Of a stretch of DNA of 56,056 nucleotides, positions 23,420-32,577 are shown in pieces. The position numbers and the translations under genes are program-made. Each line of letters starts with the position of its first letter. Within the stretch, counting starts at the first letter, position 1. Under the pieces are notes generated by a model that saw only the letters and a list, made by a program, of their open reading frames with translations, searched no databases and had not been told where the DNA came from. Source of the DNA: Mesorhizobium sp. (GTDB lineage Bacteria; Pseudomonadota; Alphaproteobacteria; Rhizobiales; Rhizobiaceae); assembly GCF_023954305.1 (NCBI RefSeq), contig NZ_JAMLIG010000006.1, positions 1 through 56,056 of the forward strand, read 5' to 3'.

Positions 23420-24522
23420 CACAGCACCTCCTGCACGGCCTTGGCGGCAAGGCGCTTGCGACGGCGATCCCAGATGACATAGCCGGCCCCGGCCGCGATG
23501 ACGAAGGCCAACAATATCCATGGCCCAAGCGACATGAGCGACGTCGCGCCATCCCGAACCGAATCCGCCGTCTCCTTGACGACGGTCGCTACGCCGCCGA
23601 TGCCGGTGACCGTCGTGATGACCTCCGTCTTCGACACGCCCTTCCCGGCCGCGTCGTCTACCACGGCTGCGGCTGCATCGAGCTTGGGCTTCGTCTCGCG
23701 GTCCTTGATGGCCTTGCCGATGGCCTCAAGCGTGCGAGGTCCGGCCCATCCGTCCGCCTTCAGTCCGTTGGCGGTCTGAAACGCCTTGACAGCGCGCTCC
23801 GTGGCATAGCCGAAGTCGCCGTCGACATTGATCGGGCCGAAGCCCAGCGCATTGAGATTGTCCTGAAGCTCCGCGACGAAATCGCCACGGGAGCCGCGAT
23901 GCAGGATCGCATCCACCTTCAGTGGGCCGGAGACAAGCTCAGGAGGAGCGACAGGCATGGGCGGTGGAGTGGGCTTGCCCGAAGCCGCCTTCGCCCTGTC
24001 CAGCAGCGCTTCGATCCTCTCGGGACTCGTGAGGCTTTTGTTGAGCTTGTCGCCGGCATAGAAGCTCTCGCCGCGCTTCACCTGACGTTTCCCGCCCTTG
24101 CATGGCGCGAGCACCGGAAACGAGGCCCATTCCTGAGCAAGCCGCTTGCCGAACTCGGTACGGCTGATCCTGCCCGCCATGAATTCGGCATAGCCGCGGC
24201 GTTTCAGAAGATGGTAGCCGAGACGATCCTGAAGATCGGGCGTGAATACCATACCGGTATCCAGTCCGAGTTCGGTGACCAGTCCGGCCAGCGTCGCTTT
24301 CATGAACTGATAGCCGCCCGTGGCAGACGATTTGAACCGCTTCGACCAGCCGCCTTGCGCAGCCTGGATTTCCGCGATCGTCATCTTCGTGACCGGCTTC
24401 GGGAGCTTGCTCTGGTTCTGCCCGTAGATGACATCGTAGCCAGAGCGCGCAGCAGTACCGACCTCAGTCTCTCGGATGAAGTCGAGCAACAGCGCTGCGC
24501 CGGCAGGCACAGACTTGTCCAT
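23419..24522 (-). CDS. Endolysin with C-terminal membrane anchor
   Basis: 367 residues. The N-terminal domain (about 8-165) matches the lysozyme-like family of phage muramidases/transglycosylases (GYDVIYGQNQ...SSATGGYQFMKATL...QDRLGYHLLKRRG), with an early Glu in RETEVG as likely catalytic acid. A PG_binding_1 domain follows (about 208-270: LQDNLNALGFGPINVDGDFGYATERAVKAFQ). Near the end is a membrane span (LGPWILLAFVIAAGAGYVIW) with RRRKR after it. Anchoring by the C-terminus is unusual for an endolysin. Confidence 0.8.
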   Translation of the reverse strand: MDKSVPAGAALLLDFIRETEVGTAARSGYDVIYGQNQSKLPKPVTKMTIAEIQAAQGGWSKRFKSSATGGYQFMKATLAGLVTELGLDTGMVFTPDLQDRLGYHLLKRRGYAEFMAGRISRTEFGKRLAQEWASFPVLAPCKGGKRQVKRGESFYAGDKLNKSLTSPERIEALLDRAKAASGKPTPPPMPVAPPELVSGPLKVDAILHRGSRGDFVAELQDNLNALGFGPINVDGDFGYATERAVKAFQTANGLKADGWAGPRTLEAIGKAIKDRETKPKLDAAAAVVDDAAGKGVSKTEVITTVTGIGGVATVVKETADSVRDGATSLMSLGPWILLAFVIAAGAGYVIWDRRRKRLAAKAVQEVL

Positions 24523-24631
24523 GACGCTTTCCTTTCAGGATTGTCGGGGAGTTCAGGTCAGTTCAGAGTGAAGGCGCGGACCTGAGCATGCCGGCCGCCG
24601 CCTTGTGAAACTTGCTTCCGGCGGCGGCCGT

Positions 24632-24904
24632 TCAGAGCACCTTTCCGGTGCTGTCCCGCCATGCCCTGCCATCGTATTCCTTCGTGCCCGGCGTGCAGAT
24701 GATGCCGACCTTCTTGCCGCCGCACTTCGAGCAACGCAGCTTGGGCACCAGATCGTTGTACATCGCCCCGTGATCCGGCCCGAACCGGTCACGCAGTGCG
24801 ATCATGTCGAGGTCGGCGCCGTGATGGCAGCGGTGGTTGTGACAGTGCACACGGATGCGATCGCCGCTCTCTATGACGTCCTGTATCGTGATGCCCTTGG
24901 ACAT
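24632..24904 (-). CDS. Zinc-binding hypothetical protein
   Basis: 90 residues from MSKGITIQDVIESGDRIRV. It contains CHNHRCHHGAD and a later CSKCGG, enough for one or two zinc sites. Located between endolysin and fibre-assembly genes. Gene starts at 24904 after AAGGGC-like sequence; the longer frame is not needed. Function unknown. Confidence 0.6.
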   Translation of the reverse strand: MSKGITIQDVIESGDRIRVHCHNHRCHHGADLDMIALRDRFGPDHGAMYNDLVPKLRCSKCGGKKVGIICTPGTKEYDGRAWRDSTGKVL

Positions 24905-24952
24905 ACGAACAGAATAGGAACAGCGACGGGCTGTTGGCAAGCCTCAGGTGGT

Positions 24953-25471
24953 CTACCAGCCGGTCTCGATGTCGAGCGCGTCGAGCGCGGTCTGATCTTC
25001 CGCAGCCGCAGCGGCATCCTTGAGCGCCCAGCTATGGTTCATCGCCGCCGCGCCCCACGCTGCCATGGCAAGTAGGATGGAAAGCCCTTCGGCAAACGTC
25101 ACGGTGAAGGTGCTGTTGTCCGCCGTGCGGAACGTAGCCCCCTCGACCGCCCCATGACCCATAGCGACGGCGGCTGAATAGCTGGCCTGCGAGATCAGCC
25201 AGTTGGTGCGGTCTTCGAGGTTGCGGGTTTGCAGGACTTTGCCGGCCATAGTGCCAGTTTCGACCGTATAGCCGCCTGTCAGAACATCGTTGAGCCTGGC
25301 GTTGATCGCGACGATCTTGGCGTCCTTCGCCATCTCGAAATCGAGCGCGTCAAGGTCCTGTTCGGTCGGCTTGTCGCCCGGCCCGAACCACATCAGGCCG
25401 CTATAGTCATCTCCATCCAGCGACCACTCGGCTCCCGGGTAGAAACGAGAAAGCTTTTCGGACAGCGCCAT
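24953..25471 (-). CDS. Tail-fibre assembly-type protein (DUF4376-like)
   Basis: 172 residues. The middle and end (INARLNDVLTGGYTV...LLAMAAWGAAAMNHSW...AL) resemble the DUF4376 domain of phage tail-fibre assembly proteins. It is downstream of the fibre gene with which it shares bases (25471), as such chaperones usually are. Confidence 0.6.
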   Translation of the reverse strand: MALSEKLSRFYPGAEWSLDGDDYSGLMWFGPGDKPTEQDLDALDFEMAKDAKIVAINARLNDVLTGGYTVETGTMAGKVLQTRNLEDRTNWLISQASYSAAVAMGHGAVEGATFRTADNSTFTVTFAEGLSILLAMAAWGAAAMNHSWALKDAAAAAEDQTALDALDIETGW

Positions 25472-26889
25472 CAGACAATCTCCATTGCGATCAATACGGA
25501 TGCTGCGCGACCGAAATCCACATTATCCGTATCGGTCGTATCCCGGTTGATATGCGCGTTGATGCCTCCGCCTGTGCGCGTCTTCATCTGGACCTTGTAA
25601 GTGATCACCGACGTCGTTCCGGGGGAATCGATGTCCAGCAGAGGAACAGCAACCAATCGGTCGCTTTGAGCCAGCGCCATCGTGCGGGAACGGCTCCCGG
25701 CAGCGCCACCGACAGAAAGATCGGTGCTATCGCGCACAAGTTTTACGAACGCCGGGTAATTCGCCCCATAGGGGCCTACGTTGACCATCCCGAACACAAG
25801 GATGCGGCTGGTCGAGATGAGTGGCGTGATTGAAACGCTCAACCCGGTCACGTCCACAAACGAGCCGCTGGAGGTAGAGAACGTGTCGGTTTTGACAGTA
25901 TAGGCGACGTTGCCGGGTCGCGCCTTCGTGAAGCCAAGTAGGGTGGCAGGAACAACAGCTCTGCCGGTATCGGTCCCGGCGTTCACTTCGCTCTGCGTCG
26001 CAAGTTCGATCAGGGCAGCAACGGTATCCGATGCATTACCGACAAATGTCCGAATCTGCGCGGCCGTCAGTTCTTCAAGACCACCCGTCCCGGCGGTCAC
26101 CCTGCCCAACACGCGCGCCGTAGCCATCGTCAGGCCCGACGACGCTACCGCGCCGACCTTTGCCTTCTCGGTATCAAGCTCTTCTAGCGCGGCCTGCACA
26201 TTGGTTGCAGCAATGTTCCCGGCTGGCGTGACGCTGATGCTGCCCGCCCCGCCCGTGGCTGCGTCCTGTGCCTTTTCGGCCCAATGCTTCGCCGAGTAGG
26301 AGCCCGGCTCTACCTCAATGTCTTCGTCTTCTTCCGCCCATTTCTCTGCCTTGTCGCGGGCATTCTCAGCGCCGGTCTTGGCCGTGGCCGCCAAATCCTT
26401 CTCATCTTCGGCTTTCGCCGCCCAATGTTTAGCCGAATAGGAGCCTGGCTCGACTGTGACGTCTTCGGCTTTTTCCGCCCAATCCTGCGCCTTGTCGCGG
26501 GCGGCCTCGGCCAATTCGCGATCCGAGGCGATGCTCGTCCCGTCAAGCAGGATATCCCAAGGGCTATCACTGTCGCCGGGCTCCTGATTGGTATTGTCCG
26601 AGAGCGCGATCCAGATGATGTCATCATGCAGAAGGACGTCGCGCTCGCTGAACTCCGAAATGCTGTCCCATCCCTCGGAACGCCACGTGATACCGACGGG
26701 ACCGGCTGGCCCCATAAGATCGTCAAGGGCGACGAGATCGGCCCATGCCCCGTTCTCCTGACGCCACTGGATGTGCGTCGGATTGATGGCGGGGTAGAGC
26801 CGAAGTTCTGCGCCGGGGCCGGGAGGTCCACGATGGAATACCATCACCTCGGCGTCAGGCACGAGGCTTTCAATCGTCATGCTTGCCAT
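25471..26889 (-). CDS. Tail fibre protein
   Basis: 472 residues. The N-terminal region has collagen-like GPPGPG and GPAGPVG turns. A helical stalk (about 120-215) contains two near-identical segments around VEPGSYSAKHWA.KA, separated by about 50 residues. The C-terminal half is beta-rich (IRTFVGNASDTVAALIELATQSEVNAGTD.R.VVPATL) as in phage fibres. Likely host-receptor contact. Confidence 0.75.
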   Translation of the reverse strand: MASMTIESLVPDAEVMVFHRGPPGPGAELRLYPAINPTHIQWRQENGAWADLVALDDLMGPAGPVGITWRSEGWDSISEFSERDVLLHDDIIWIALSDNTNQEPGDSDSPWDILLDGTSIASDRELAEAARDKAQDWAEKAEDVTVEPGSYSAKHWAAKAEDEKDLAATAKTGAENARDKAEKWAEEDEDIEVEPGSYSAKHWAEKAQDAATGGAGSISVTPAGNIAATNVQAALEELDTEKAKVGAVASSGLTMATARVLGRVTAGTGGLEELTAAQIRTFVGNASDTVAALIELATQSEVNAGTDTGRAVVPATLLGFTKARPGNVAYTVKTDTFSTSSGSFVDVTGLSVSITPLISTSRILVFGMVNVGPYGANYPAFVKLVRDSTDLSVGGAAGSRSRTMALAQSDRLVAVPLLDIDSPGTTSVITYKVQMKTRTGGGINAHINRDTTDTDNVDFGRAASVLIAMEIV

Positions 26890-26890
26890 G

Positions 26891-27265
26891 TCAGCGGGTG
26901 ATCCCTTGCGTGATGGTCACTGAGCCGATAGCGAATTGGACCTCGGCGCCGTCGGGGAAAATCCAGACGATATCGTGGACATAGGTTCCGGCGCCGAGCG
27001 CGCGCAAATCCTCGTCCTCGACGTGCCACGCGAGCACACCGTCAACAGGGTCGCCGAGTACAGTCAGCCGACCGTTGTCAGCGTCGAGTTGGAATTCACT
27101 GAGCGATTCCACGGAACGGCGGATATGCTGACGGAAAGAATGTCCCGTCAAATCGATCGGGTCGTGGCCCCCGCCGCTGTTTTCGGCGGTTTCGCGCAAC
27201 ACGATCGCCTCGCGAAAGTCCTCATTGGTCGAGACTTCGATATCGATCCTGAACAGGGACGACAT
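26891..27265 (-). CDS. Tail/fibre-associated hypothetical protein
   Basis: 124 residues from MSSLFRIDIEVSTNEDF. It is beta-rich with a pattern (FREAIVLRE...DLTGHSFRQHIR...GRLTVLGDPVDGVLAWHV) like small baseplate-upper-protein domains. The long upstream frame is a shadow of the neighbouring gene. It lies between the fibre and another receptor-region gene. Confidence 0.55.
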   Translation of the reverse strand: MSSLFRIDIEVSTNEDFREAIVLRETAENSGGGHDPIDLTGHSFRQHIRRSVESLSEFQLDADNGRLTVLGDPVDGVLAWHVEDEDLRALGAGTYVHDIVWIFPDGAEVQFAIGSVTITQGITR

Positions 27266-27266
27266 G

Positions 27267-28145
27267 CTACCGCACCCAAACCTTGATCGTGCCTGCCGTG
27301 AGGTTAGAGCTTCCCGTGTGTCCCGCGCCATAGACCGGGACGATGCGAATCTTCGCGACATCGGTCGTAACCGGCCCATCCCCGCCGTGACGCGCCCACG
27401 GACGATGACCGGTGTTGCTCTCGTCGGCGGCGTATCGGAAGTTGCCAAGCTGACTGGCCTTGTCGCCAATCACCATCACCTGCCCGGAACGCGCGCCATT
27501 CCGCTCACCTTGCGGCAGATTGTTTAGGCGAAAGCGATTCTGACCATCGCCGTTGGTAATCGGGATCACAGCGTTTGCCGCAGTAAGGAATTGCCCCCAC
27601 AGTTCCCATCCGGTGCCGGCCCCCGCCCCCGAGTAGTCGTTGCCGTTGATGTTCTGGCAGGAGACCATGATCTCGCTGAACACCGACGGAAGGGCCGCGT
27701 CATACTGTGCGATAGGGGCAGACACCGTGAAGGTGCTGAACTGCGACCATCCGTGGATCGGCAGCAGAGCCTTCAGGTCTTCGGAGGAAATCATCTTTGT
27801 CTCACCAGCCGACACGTCGAAAAACGAGAAGAGATCGTCGTTGGCGAAAGAGCCCTCCACGTTCGCCGCCGTGAAGGCGCGGTGAAGGAGGTGAAGCGCG
27901 AACAGGTCCGGCGAAAGCTGCAACCATTGGCTCGTGACGGGATTGTAGCGCCGGAACTGGTTGACGTCCTTGTTCCACCACAGCGTCTTCTTGTCGACCG
28001 GGGCCACCGTGCCGATAGTGACCGAGGCCAGCCCCATCACGTTCAACAGCGACCCCAGCATGACCTTCGCGTCAAGCGGCGCGGCTTCGTCCAGATCGCC
28101 AGCAGAGACGATGAGCTTATGAGAGTTCGGATTGAAGGCGACCAT
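27267..28145 (-). CDS. Probable tail fibre/tip protein
   Basis: 292 residues, no known family recognised. Many Gly/Asn/Ser turns and a C-terminal region with GHRPWARHGGDGPV and a beta end (KIRIVPVYGAGHT...GTIKVWVR) suit a fibre tip. Sits between fibre genes. Confidence 0.55.
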   Translation of the reverse strand: MVAFNPNSHKLIVSAGDLDEAAPLDAKVMLGSLLNVMGLASVTIGTVAPVDKKTLWWNKDVNQFRRYNPVTSQWLQLSPDLFALHLLHRAFTAANVEGSFANDDLFSFFDVSAGETKMISSEDLKALLPIHGWSQFSTFTVSAPIAQYDAALPSVFSEIMVSCQNINGNDYSGAGAGTGWELWGQFLTAANAVIPITNGDGQNRFRLNNLPQGERNGARSGQVMVIGDKASQLGNFRYAADESNTGHRPWARHGGDGPVTTDVAKIRIVPVYGAGHTGSSNLTAGTIKVWVR

Positions 28146-28146
28146 A

Positions 28147-28701
28147 TCATTCCACCGTCAGTTCAGCAGGGAGGGAACCGAAGGCGACGATCACCTTGTC
28201 GCCAACGGTGGAAACGTCCAGCCCGTCACCATGATCGATCGTCCGAAGCTGGATCATGTCGTCATCGAGGGCGGAGAATATCTCGCCGGGACCGTCGCCG
28301 ATGTTCTCGGCACCCGTGAGCGTACCTCCCTCTCCACCGAGGCCGGCAACGACATTGGCGCGCGTGATCTTGTAGTGCTGGTTTGTGCCGGTGTCGTAGA
28401 TGACCAGGAAGTTGCCGTTGGCGATCGACGTGCGCTCCTGAAGCCCGTTGACGTCCAGCCGGAACGTCCTGTTCGAGCCGAGCGATCCGCCGCCCTGTAT
28501 GCCTTCCGTCGTGTTGATTTGACGGAGAAGCGGAACCATCCCCTCGGTATCAAGGGCGTTGATCGCGCTCTCGATCGTTTGGAAGAGGTAGTTGAACAGG
28601 TAGGGGTCCGCGTCTCCGCACTCGAAGCCACGACGGATTTGAGCGACGTCGGGCACAGTGATGCCGCCGTCCACCGCCCACGGCGGATCGAATAGAGCCA
28701 T
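28147..28701 (-). CDS. Probable tail fibre shaft protein
   Basis: 184 residues. Contains an IQGGGSLGSNRTFRLDV motif, common in phage tail fibre stalks, and a Gly-rich GLGGEGGTLTGAEN segment. Lies directly after the DUF2612-like baseplate gene. Role in adsorption inferred from position and composition. Confidence 0.55.
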   Translation of the reverse strand: MALFDPPWAVDGGITVPDVAQIRRGFECGDADPYLFNYLFQTIESAINALDTEGMVPLLRQINTTEGIQGGGSLGSNRTFRLDVNGLQERTSIANGNFLVIYDTGTNQHYKITRANVVAGLGGEGGTLTGAENIGDGPGEIFSALDDDMIQLRTIDHGDGLDVSTVGDKVIVAFGSLPAELTVE

Positions 28702-28713
28702 GATTTAGCCTCG

Positions 28714-29418
28714 TCAGTGAATGGGAATTTGTCGCGGGAACTTGCCGGTGCAGAAGCCGCCCCAGCCCGCTCCGAAACCGAAGGGCGGCCCATCGGAATG
28801 CCAGAGTTGTAAGCGGACGCCATGGGCGATTGGCAGGACCTGCCGGAACAGGTGAGCTATCGCGATTTCGGTGCCGCTCAGCAGCCGGCCCGTCGCGATC
28901 GCCACCATCCCGGTCCGCTCGCGATAGATCACCGCGTTGTCGCCGAACAGGATTCGAACGGCCTCCGTAAGGCCCGGCCGGCGATAGTCGGCGGTGAGCG
29001 CGATCGCCCGCGCCTTCAGGAACCGGCGATAGAGCTCGTCATCGGTAAAGCAGAACTCGACAAACTCCGGCCCGCCGCAGTTCCATTCCGCCTCGCAGAA
29101 GCCGCGCACCGGTATCACCGGAATGTCGCAACCGTCATTTGCGCAGGCGAAGCCGAACACCGGGCGTCTTTGCCCGGCACAATGGCAGCGGGGCCAGCCC
29201 AGAGCCTTGCCGAGAATGGTCAACTGGTCGCCGACGGCCGTGTCGATGTCGAACGCGTCCAGCATATGGCAGGCGACATCGGCCGCTTCGGCGACCTGCT
29301 GGAGATAGGCGCGCATGAGACCGAGGAGGCGTGGGGACTCCCTGTATTGGGTGGCTACGCGATCAATTTTCGCTTCGACCCGATCACCAATGCTGCTGCA
29401 AAGCATAGAGGTAGACAT
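28714..29418 (-). CDS. Baseplate protein (DUF2612-like)
   Basis: 234 residues. FDIDTAVGDQLTILGKALGWPR, then FCFTDDELYRRFLKARAIAL, and AVRILFGDNAVIYRE...LFRQVLPIAHGVRLQLWH follow the pattern of phage DUF2612 proteins found after baseplate J genes. A Cys-rich insert lies about 75-115. Probably links the baseplate to fibres. The 100 bp upstream (29419-29520) shows no gene. Confidence 0.7.
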   Translation of the reverse strand: MSTSMLCSSIGDRVEAKIDRVATQYRESPRLLGLMRAYLQQVAEAADVACHMLDAFDIDTAVGDQLTILGKALGWPRCHCAGQRRPVFGFACANDGCDIPVIPVRGFCEAEWNCGGPEFVEFCFTDDELYRRFLKARAIALTADYRRPGLTEAVRILFGDNAVIYRERTGMVAIATGRLLSGTEIAIAHLFRQVLPIAHGVRLQLWHSDGPPFGFGAGWGGFCTGKFPRQIPIH

Positions 29419-29520
29419 CTCCGTTGATCGCCCGTAGCGGTCGGGTTGTTGCGGCGCGGCAGCGGTCGGAACAACAATACATGTTCCACGCGAACCATGG
29501 TCGTCGTTAATGGACGGTAT

Positions 29521-30423
29521 TCAGACGACGTACCTTACATGCACGTCGGGGAGCAGTATCACGGGCCGCTCGAAGATCGTCGTGGGCAGTTCTTCAGCGA
29601 CGATCAGATCAGAGACGCGGGCAATCCGTACCCCCACCACTTCGATACCCGAAACCCGTGCCGCCTCCGCCCTCACCCGCGCCGCCTTTACCGTGTCGCC
29701 ATTCTTGTATTGGCAATCGGAGGCGAAGAAGTCGGCCACCGCCTGCGAGATGGTCCCCACCGTGGGCGGGGCGCAGTTGCAGGCGTCCCCGAGATAGCGC
29801 ACGTCGATCTCCACCCTCACCCTGACCTCGGTCGGACGAATGAATCGCGACGTCTGGCAGAAGCCGCCGGACACGATCTCGACATTGGTGTTGCCGTAGA
29901 GGTGGATGCCTGCGACGGTCGCATTGTAGACCTCCGTGGCCACCGCACCGTCATCACCGCCGACGACGGCATAGGCGACCGAATGCGCAGGCTGCCCGAG
30001 GCTGTCCGCTGCGTCCGTGTCGTTGATCCGCACAGTTGCCCATGTCACGCCGTCGAGCGCCTTCAGCCGGTTTATGGCCTGCAAGGTCGACACATCGGCC
30101 TGCCCCTGATTCGTGATCCGGAGACGGAACGCACCATCCAGTTCACCGGACGGTCGCACGAGCCGGCGAAGCTTCGCCAACATGTCGAGGCGCACATCTT
30201 CCGCTTGGTCCACGTCGAAGGACTGGTAGGCGTCTTCGATGACTTCCCAAAAATCCGCCGACAGATCGGCGAACAGCCCGTTCAACTGCCCGAGCGTGGA
30301 TTGCGCGTCCTGCCGCACGCCGGCGCCGAACACGCCGACCATGGCCGTCTCGATCTCGGCAAGGATGTCCGGAAGCAGCTTGCGGGAGAAGCCGGCCGGG
30401 ACAACGCCATAAGGCTCAGGCAT
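29521..30423 (-). CDS. Baseplate J-like protein
   Basis: 300 residues. The start (PYGVVPAGFSRKLLPDILAEIETAM) and the later region (RRLVRPSGELDGAFRLRITNQG...LQAINRLKALDGVTWATVRIND) match the baseplate J/gp47 family of contractile-tail wedge proteins. Overlaps the W-like gene upstream by 8 bp. Confidence 0.82.
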   Translation of the reverse strand: MPEPYGVVPAGFSRKLLPDILAEIETAMVGVFGAGVRQDAQSTLGQLNGLFADLSADFWEVIEDAYQSFDVDQAEDVRLDMLAKLRRLVRPSGELDGAFRLRITNQGQADVSTLQAINRLKALDGVTWATVRINDTDAADSLGQPAHSVAYAVVGGDDGAVATEVYNATVAGIHLYGNTNVEIVSGGFCQTSRFIRPTEVRVRVEIDVRYLGDACNCAPPTVGTISQAVADFFASDCQYKNGDTVKAARVRAEAARVSGIEVVGVRIARVSDLIVAEELPTTIFERPVILLPDVHVRYVV

Positions 30424-30781
30424 TGATCGTCACCACTTCATCGAACTCGGTCTGAAGCTGCACGCCGTAGACCTCGAAATGCCGGCGCTCCGGATGGAAG
30501 GCCGCGTCGAATGCGAGGATTTCGGTCACGCCGGGGACGGACAGAAGCGCGTCCTTCACGACCGCCTCGGCAACTGCCCGGTCGAATGGCTTCACGAAGA
30601 CGAACCTGACCCATGGCACGCCAGCCGTCGTGTCGAGAAACCACTCGCCTTCCCAGAATTTCAGATGCTGCTTGACGTGCTGGGCCACGGCCGCGGCGTC
30701 GAGCACGGTTGCGAGATCGCCATCGTCCGTAACGTGCAGGTCATGTGTCTCGGGATCGAGAGACGGCGCGAAATAGCTCAT
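30416..30781 (-). CDS. Baseplate W-like protein (GPW/gp25)
   Basis: 121 residues. LATVLDAAAVAQHVKQHLKFWEGEWFLDTTAGVPW and later VKDALLSVPGVTEI are typical of gp25/GPW-like wedge proteins. It is placed between V-like and J-like genes as in Mu (gp46/gp47). Confidence 0.8.
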   Translation of the reverse strand: MSYFAPSLDPETHDLHVTDDGDLATVLDAAAVAQHVKQHLKFWEGEWFLDTTAGVPWVRFVFVKPFDRAVAEAVVKDALLSVPGVTEILAFDAAFHPERRHFEVYGVQLQTEFDEVVTINA

Positions 30782-31425
30782 CGGAACTTCATCGTCTCAA
30801 GACGGTCGCGGATTGCTGACAGCGCGGCGCGGACACCGGGTGTAAAACCGGGTCCTTCCACGTCGGCGCTCGCGATCAACACGGCCAAGGAATCGGAAAC
30901 GATCTGCAGAAAGCTCTCGCCCTTGCCCTCGATCGCCACGGTTCCGTCGGGTGTGACGCGCATGCCGTTCTTGTGGTCATCCGTGCCGACGAAAAGGTTG
31001 GCATCGTCATAGTTGGCCATGGCGCGCTTCTGGCTGTGCAGGCCGGGATAGAAGACACCATCGGAAAACGAGTTCATCCGGTCGGTGTTGAGCGTCTGGG
31101 CGCCGTCATCGAGAAGCCAGTTGTCCTGATCCCGCCCGGTGAAGCGCACCATGCCCTGGTCGCCTTCCTTCACCGGAAGGGTCAGCGCGAAGCCAGCGGC
31201 GCGCGGCTGGTCGATCGGCACTTCCAACAGGTTCGGGAACTCGACTTCCTTGTCGCCAAAACGCGGCTTCCACAACACCTTCAGTTCGGCGGTCTGCTTG
31301 GCGTAGTCGACCTTCACCACTTCGGCCGGCAACGCGATCTGCGTGTCGATCCTCTCGTCTTGCGCCAATCCGCCGTGCGCGTCAGCGTAGACGCTCCGGT
31401 TTGCTCTACCGAGGAAGCCCGTCAT
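30778..31425 (-). CDS. Baseplate spike/V-like protein
   Basis: 215 residues from MTGFLGRANRSVYADAH. The N-terminal OB-fold-like part (ALPAEVVKVDYAKQTAELKVLWKPRF) and the later VEGPGFTPGV.AAL fit the Gp138/Mu gp45 family at the tail tip. The same frame is open upstream, but that part is a shadow of the next gene. Overlaps both neighbours by 4 bp. Confidence 0.72.
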   Translation of the reverse strand: MTGFLGRANRSVYADAHGGLAQDERIDTQIALPAEVVKVDYAKQTAELKVLWKPRFGDKEVEFPNLLEVPIDQPRAAGFALTLPVKEGDQGMVRFTGRDQDNWLLDDGAQTLNTDRMNSFSDGVFYPGLHSQKRAMANYDDANLFVGTDDHKNGMRVTPDGTVAIEGKGESFLQIVSDSLAVLIASADVEGPGFTPGVRAALSAIRDRLETMKFR

Positions 31426-32270
31426 CCCGTCACCATCCCGCCGGAAACGCGCTCGCACTCGGCTTCTACAAGGAAGTCCCCTTCTCCTCCGACGCCATTG
31501 TCGCCGTGGTAGCCGACATTGTTCACGCGAAAGAGCCCGCTTCCGTCGTTCATGTCGAGCACTTCGGATTGCACCATCACGAGCCGGTTCGGTCGTATCG
31601 CCGCGTCGAGGAGCGCCTGAAACGTGATGCCCCGATCGGTGACGGTCGGCACGCCAACCATGCCCGTCTGGGCCGAGACGTAGGCGATCTGGTTGAGGTA
31701 TCCGTCGACCGGGATCGTCTCCAGCGTCTCGTTCTGCCATGACCAGTTGAATTTGTGCGTCCGACCGAGCATGTCCATCGCACGCCGGGGGCTGCCGACG
31801 ATCGTCACCGGCCGCCGCGTGTCCGGCAGATCGTCCAGCCCCTTCAGTTCCCCGAGAGAGATGCCCGGCATGCTCTCCCGGTAGATGTCCTGCACGATGT
31901 CCTTGATCTTGGTGCCACGCGGCCACGTCTTCGCTACGACGCCCGTCCTGTCCGCTTCATCGCCATCGCCGACCGACACTTCGGAGATGACGTCGACCTC
32001 GTCCCGATCGTGATAGACCTCGCGAATCGAGCCTTTGAGGATCACGCCCATGCCGGTTTGCACGTAGCCGGCCTCCAGCGTCAGTCGGTCGAACTCCTTG
32101 CCGATCGCGTTGCGATGGTCCTTGCTCAGGTTCCAGATCTGAACCTTACCCTCGTTCGGAACACCGGAGATCGATTTCGAGATGTCGAAAGCGATCTTGA
32201 GGTCGGTCACCACGAGAGACGACGCGCCAGAGAACGTCGCCTTGACCTGCCGGAGGTATTTCTGGGCCAT
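31422..32270 (-). CDS. Baseplate hub protein (gp44/gpD-like)
   Basis: 282 residues from MAQKYLRQVKATF. The pattern LKIAFDISKSISGVPNEGKVQIWNLS is typical of hub proteins with a T4 gp27 fold in this tail type. The middle (SPRRAMDMLGRTHKFNWSW) and end fit. It should cap the tube and hold the spike. The start is shared with the stop of the gene upstream. Confidence 0.72.
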   Translation of the reverse strand: MAQKYLRQVKATFSGASSLVVTDLKIAFDISKSISGVPNEGKVQIWNLSKDHRNAIGKEFDRLTLEAGYVQTGMGVILKGSIREVYHDRDEVDVISEVSVGDGDEADRTGVVAKTWPRGTKIKDIVQDIYRESMPGISLGELKGLDDLPDTRRPVTIVGSPRRAMDMLGRTHKFNWSWQNETLETIPVDGYLNQIAYVSAQTGMVGVPTVTDRGITFQALLDAAIRPNRLVMVQSEVLDMNDGSGLFRVNNVGYHGDNGVGGEGDFLVEAECERVSGGMVTG

Positions 32271-32575
32271 CAGATGTAGTGAAACAGCTTCACGGCACCG
32301 TTGACGAAGTTCGCCAGCGTCGGCGGACGCCATTTGCGATCGACATCGGCCGCGAAGATCGAACCAATGCCGAAGTCGAACGGGGCCAAAAGGTCGATCT
32401 CCGCAACGACCTTGCGTCCTTTCAGGACGTCCGTCTCGTCAATAGCGAGGTCCATCGCGAAGCGCTCCGCCTGCACATTGTAACGCAGCCGGATTGTCAC
32501 CTTCCGGCCGTCGACCACCGTCGAAAACACCTGCCCTGGCGCGTCGATTATGGAGAGCTGGTTAAGCGCCGCCAT
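32270..32575 (-). CDS. Small baseplate protein (DUF6983-like)
   Basis: 101 residues from MAALNQLSII. The region FSTVVDGRKVTIRLRYNVQAERFAMDLAIDE is that of a small beta-sandwich found between hub and Dit-like genes. A GTG at 32578 is an alternative. Probably part of the tail tip. Confidence 0.65.
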   Translation of the reverse strand: MAALNQLSIIDAPGQVFSTVVDGRKVTIRLRYNVQAERFAMDLAIDETDVLKGRKVVAEIDLLAPFDFGIGSIFAADVDRKWRPPTLANFVNGAVKLFHYI

Positions 32576-32577
32576 CA

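Noticed and set aside
30778..31926. Long ORF to 31926 as one baseplate V protein
   Set aside because: Residues before MTGFLGRANRS are a shadow of the hub gene; the ATGA overlap at 31425 fixes the start.
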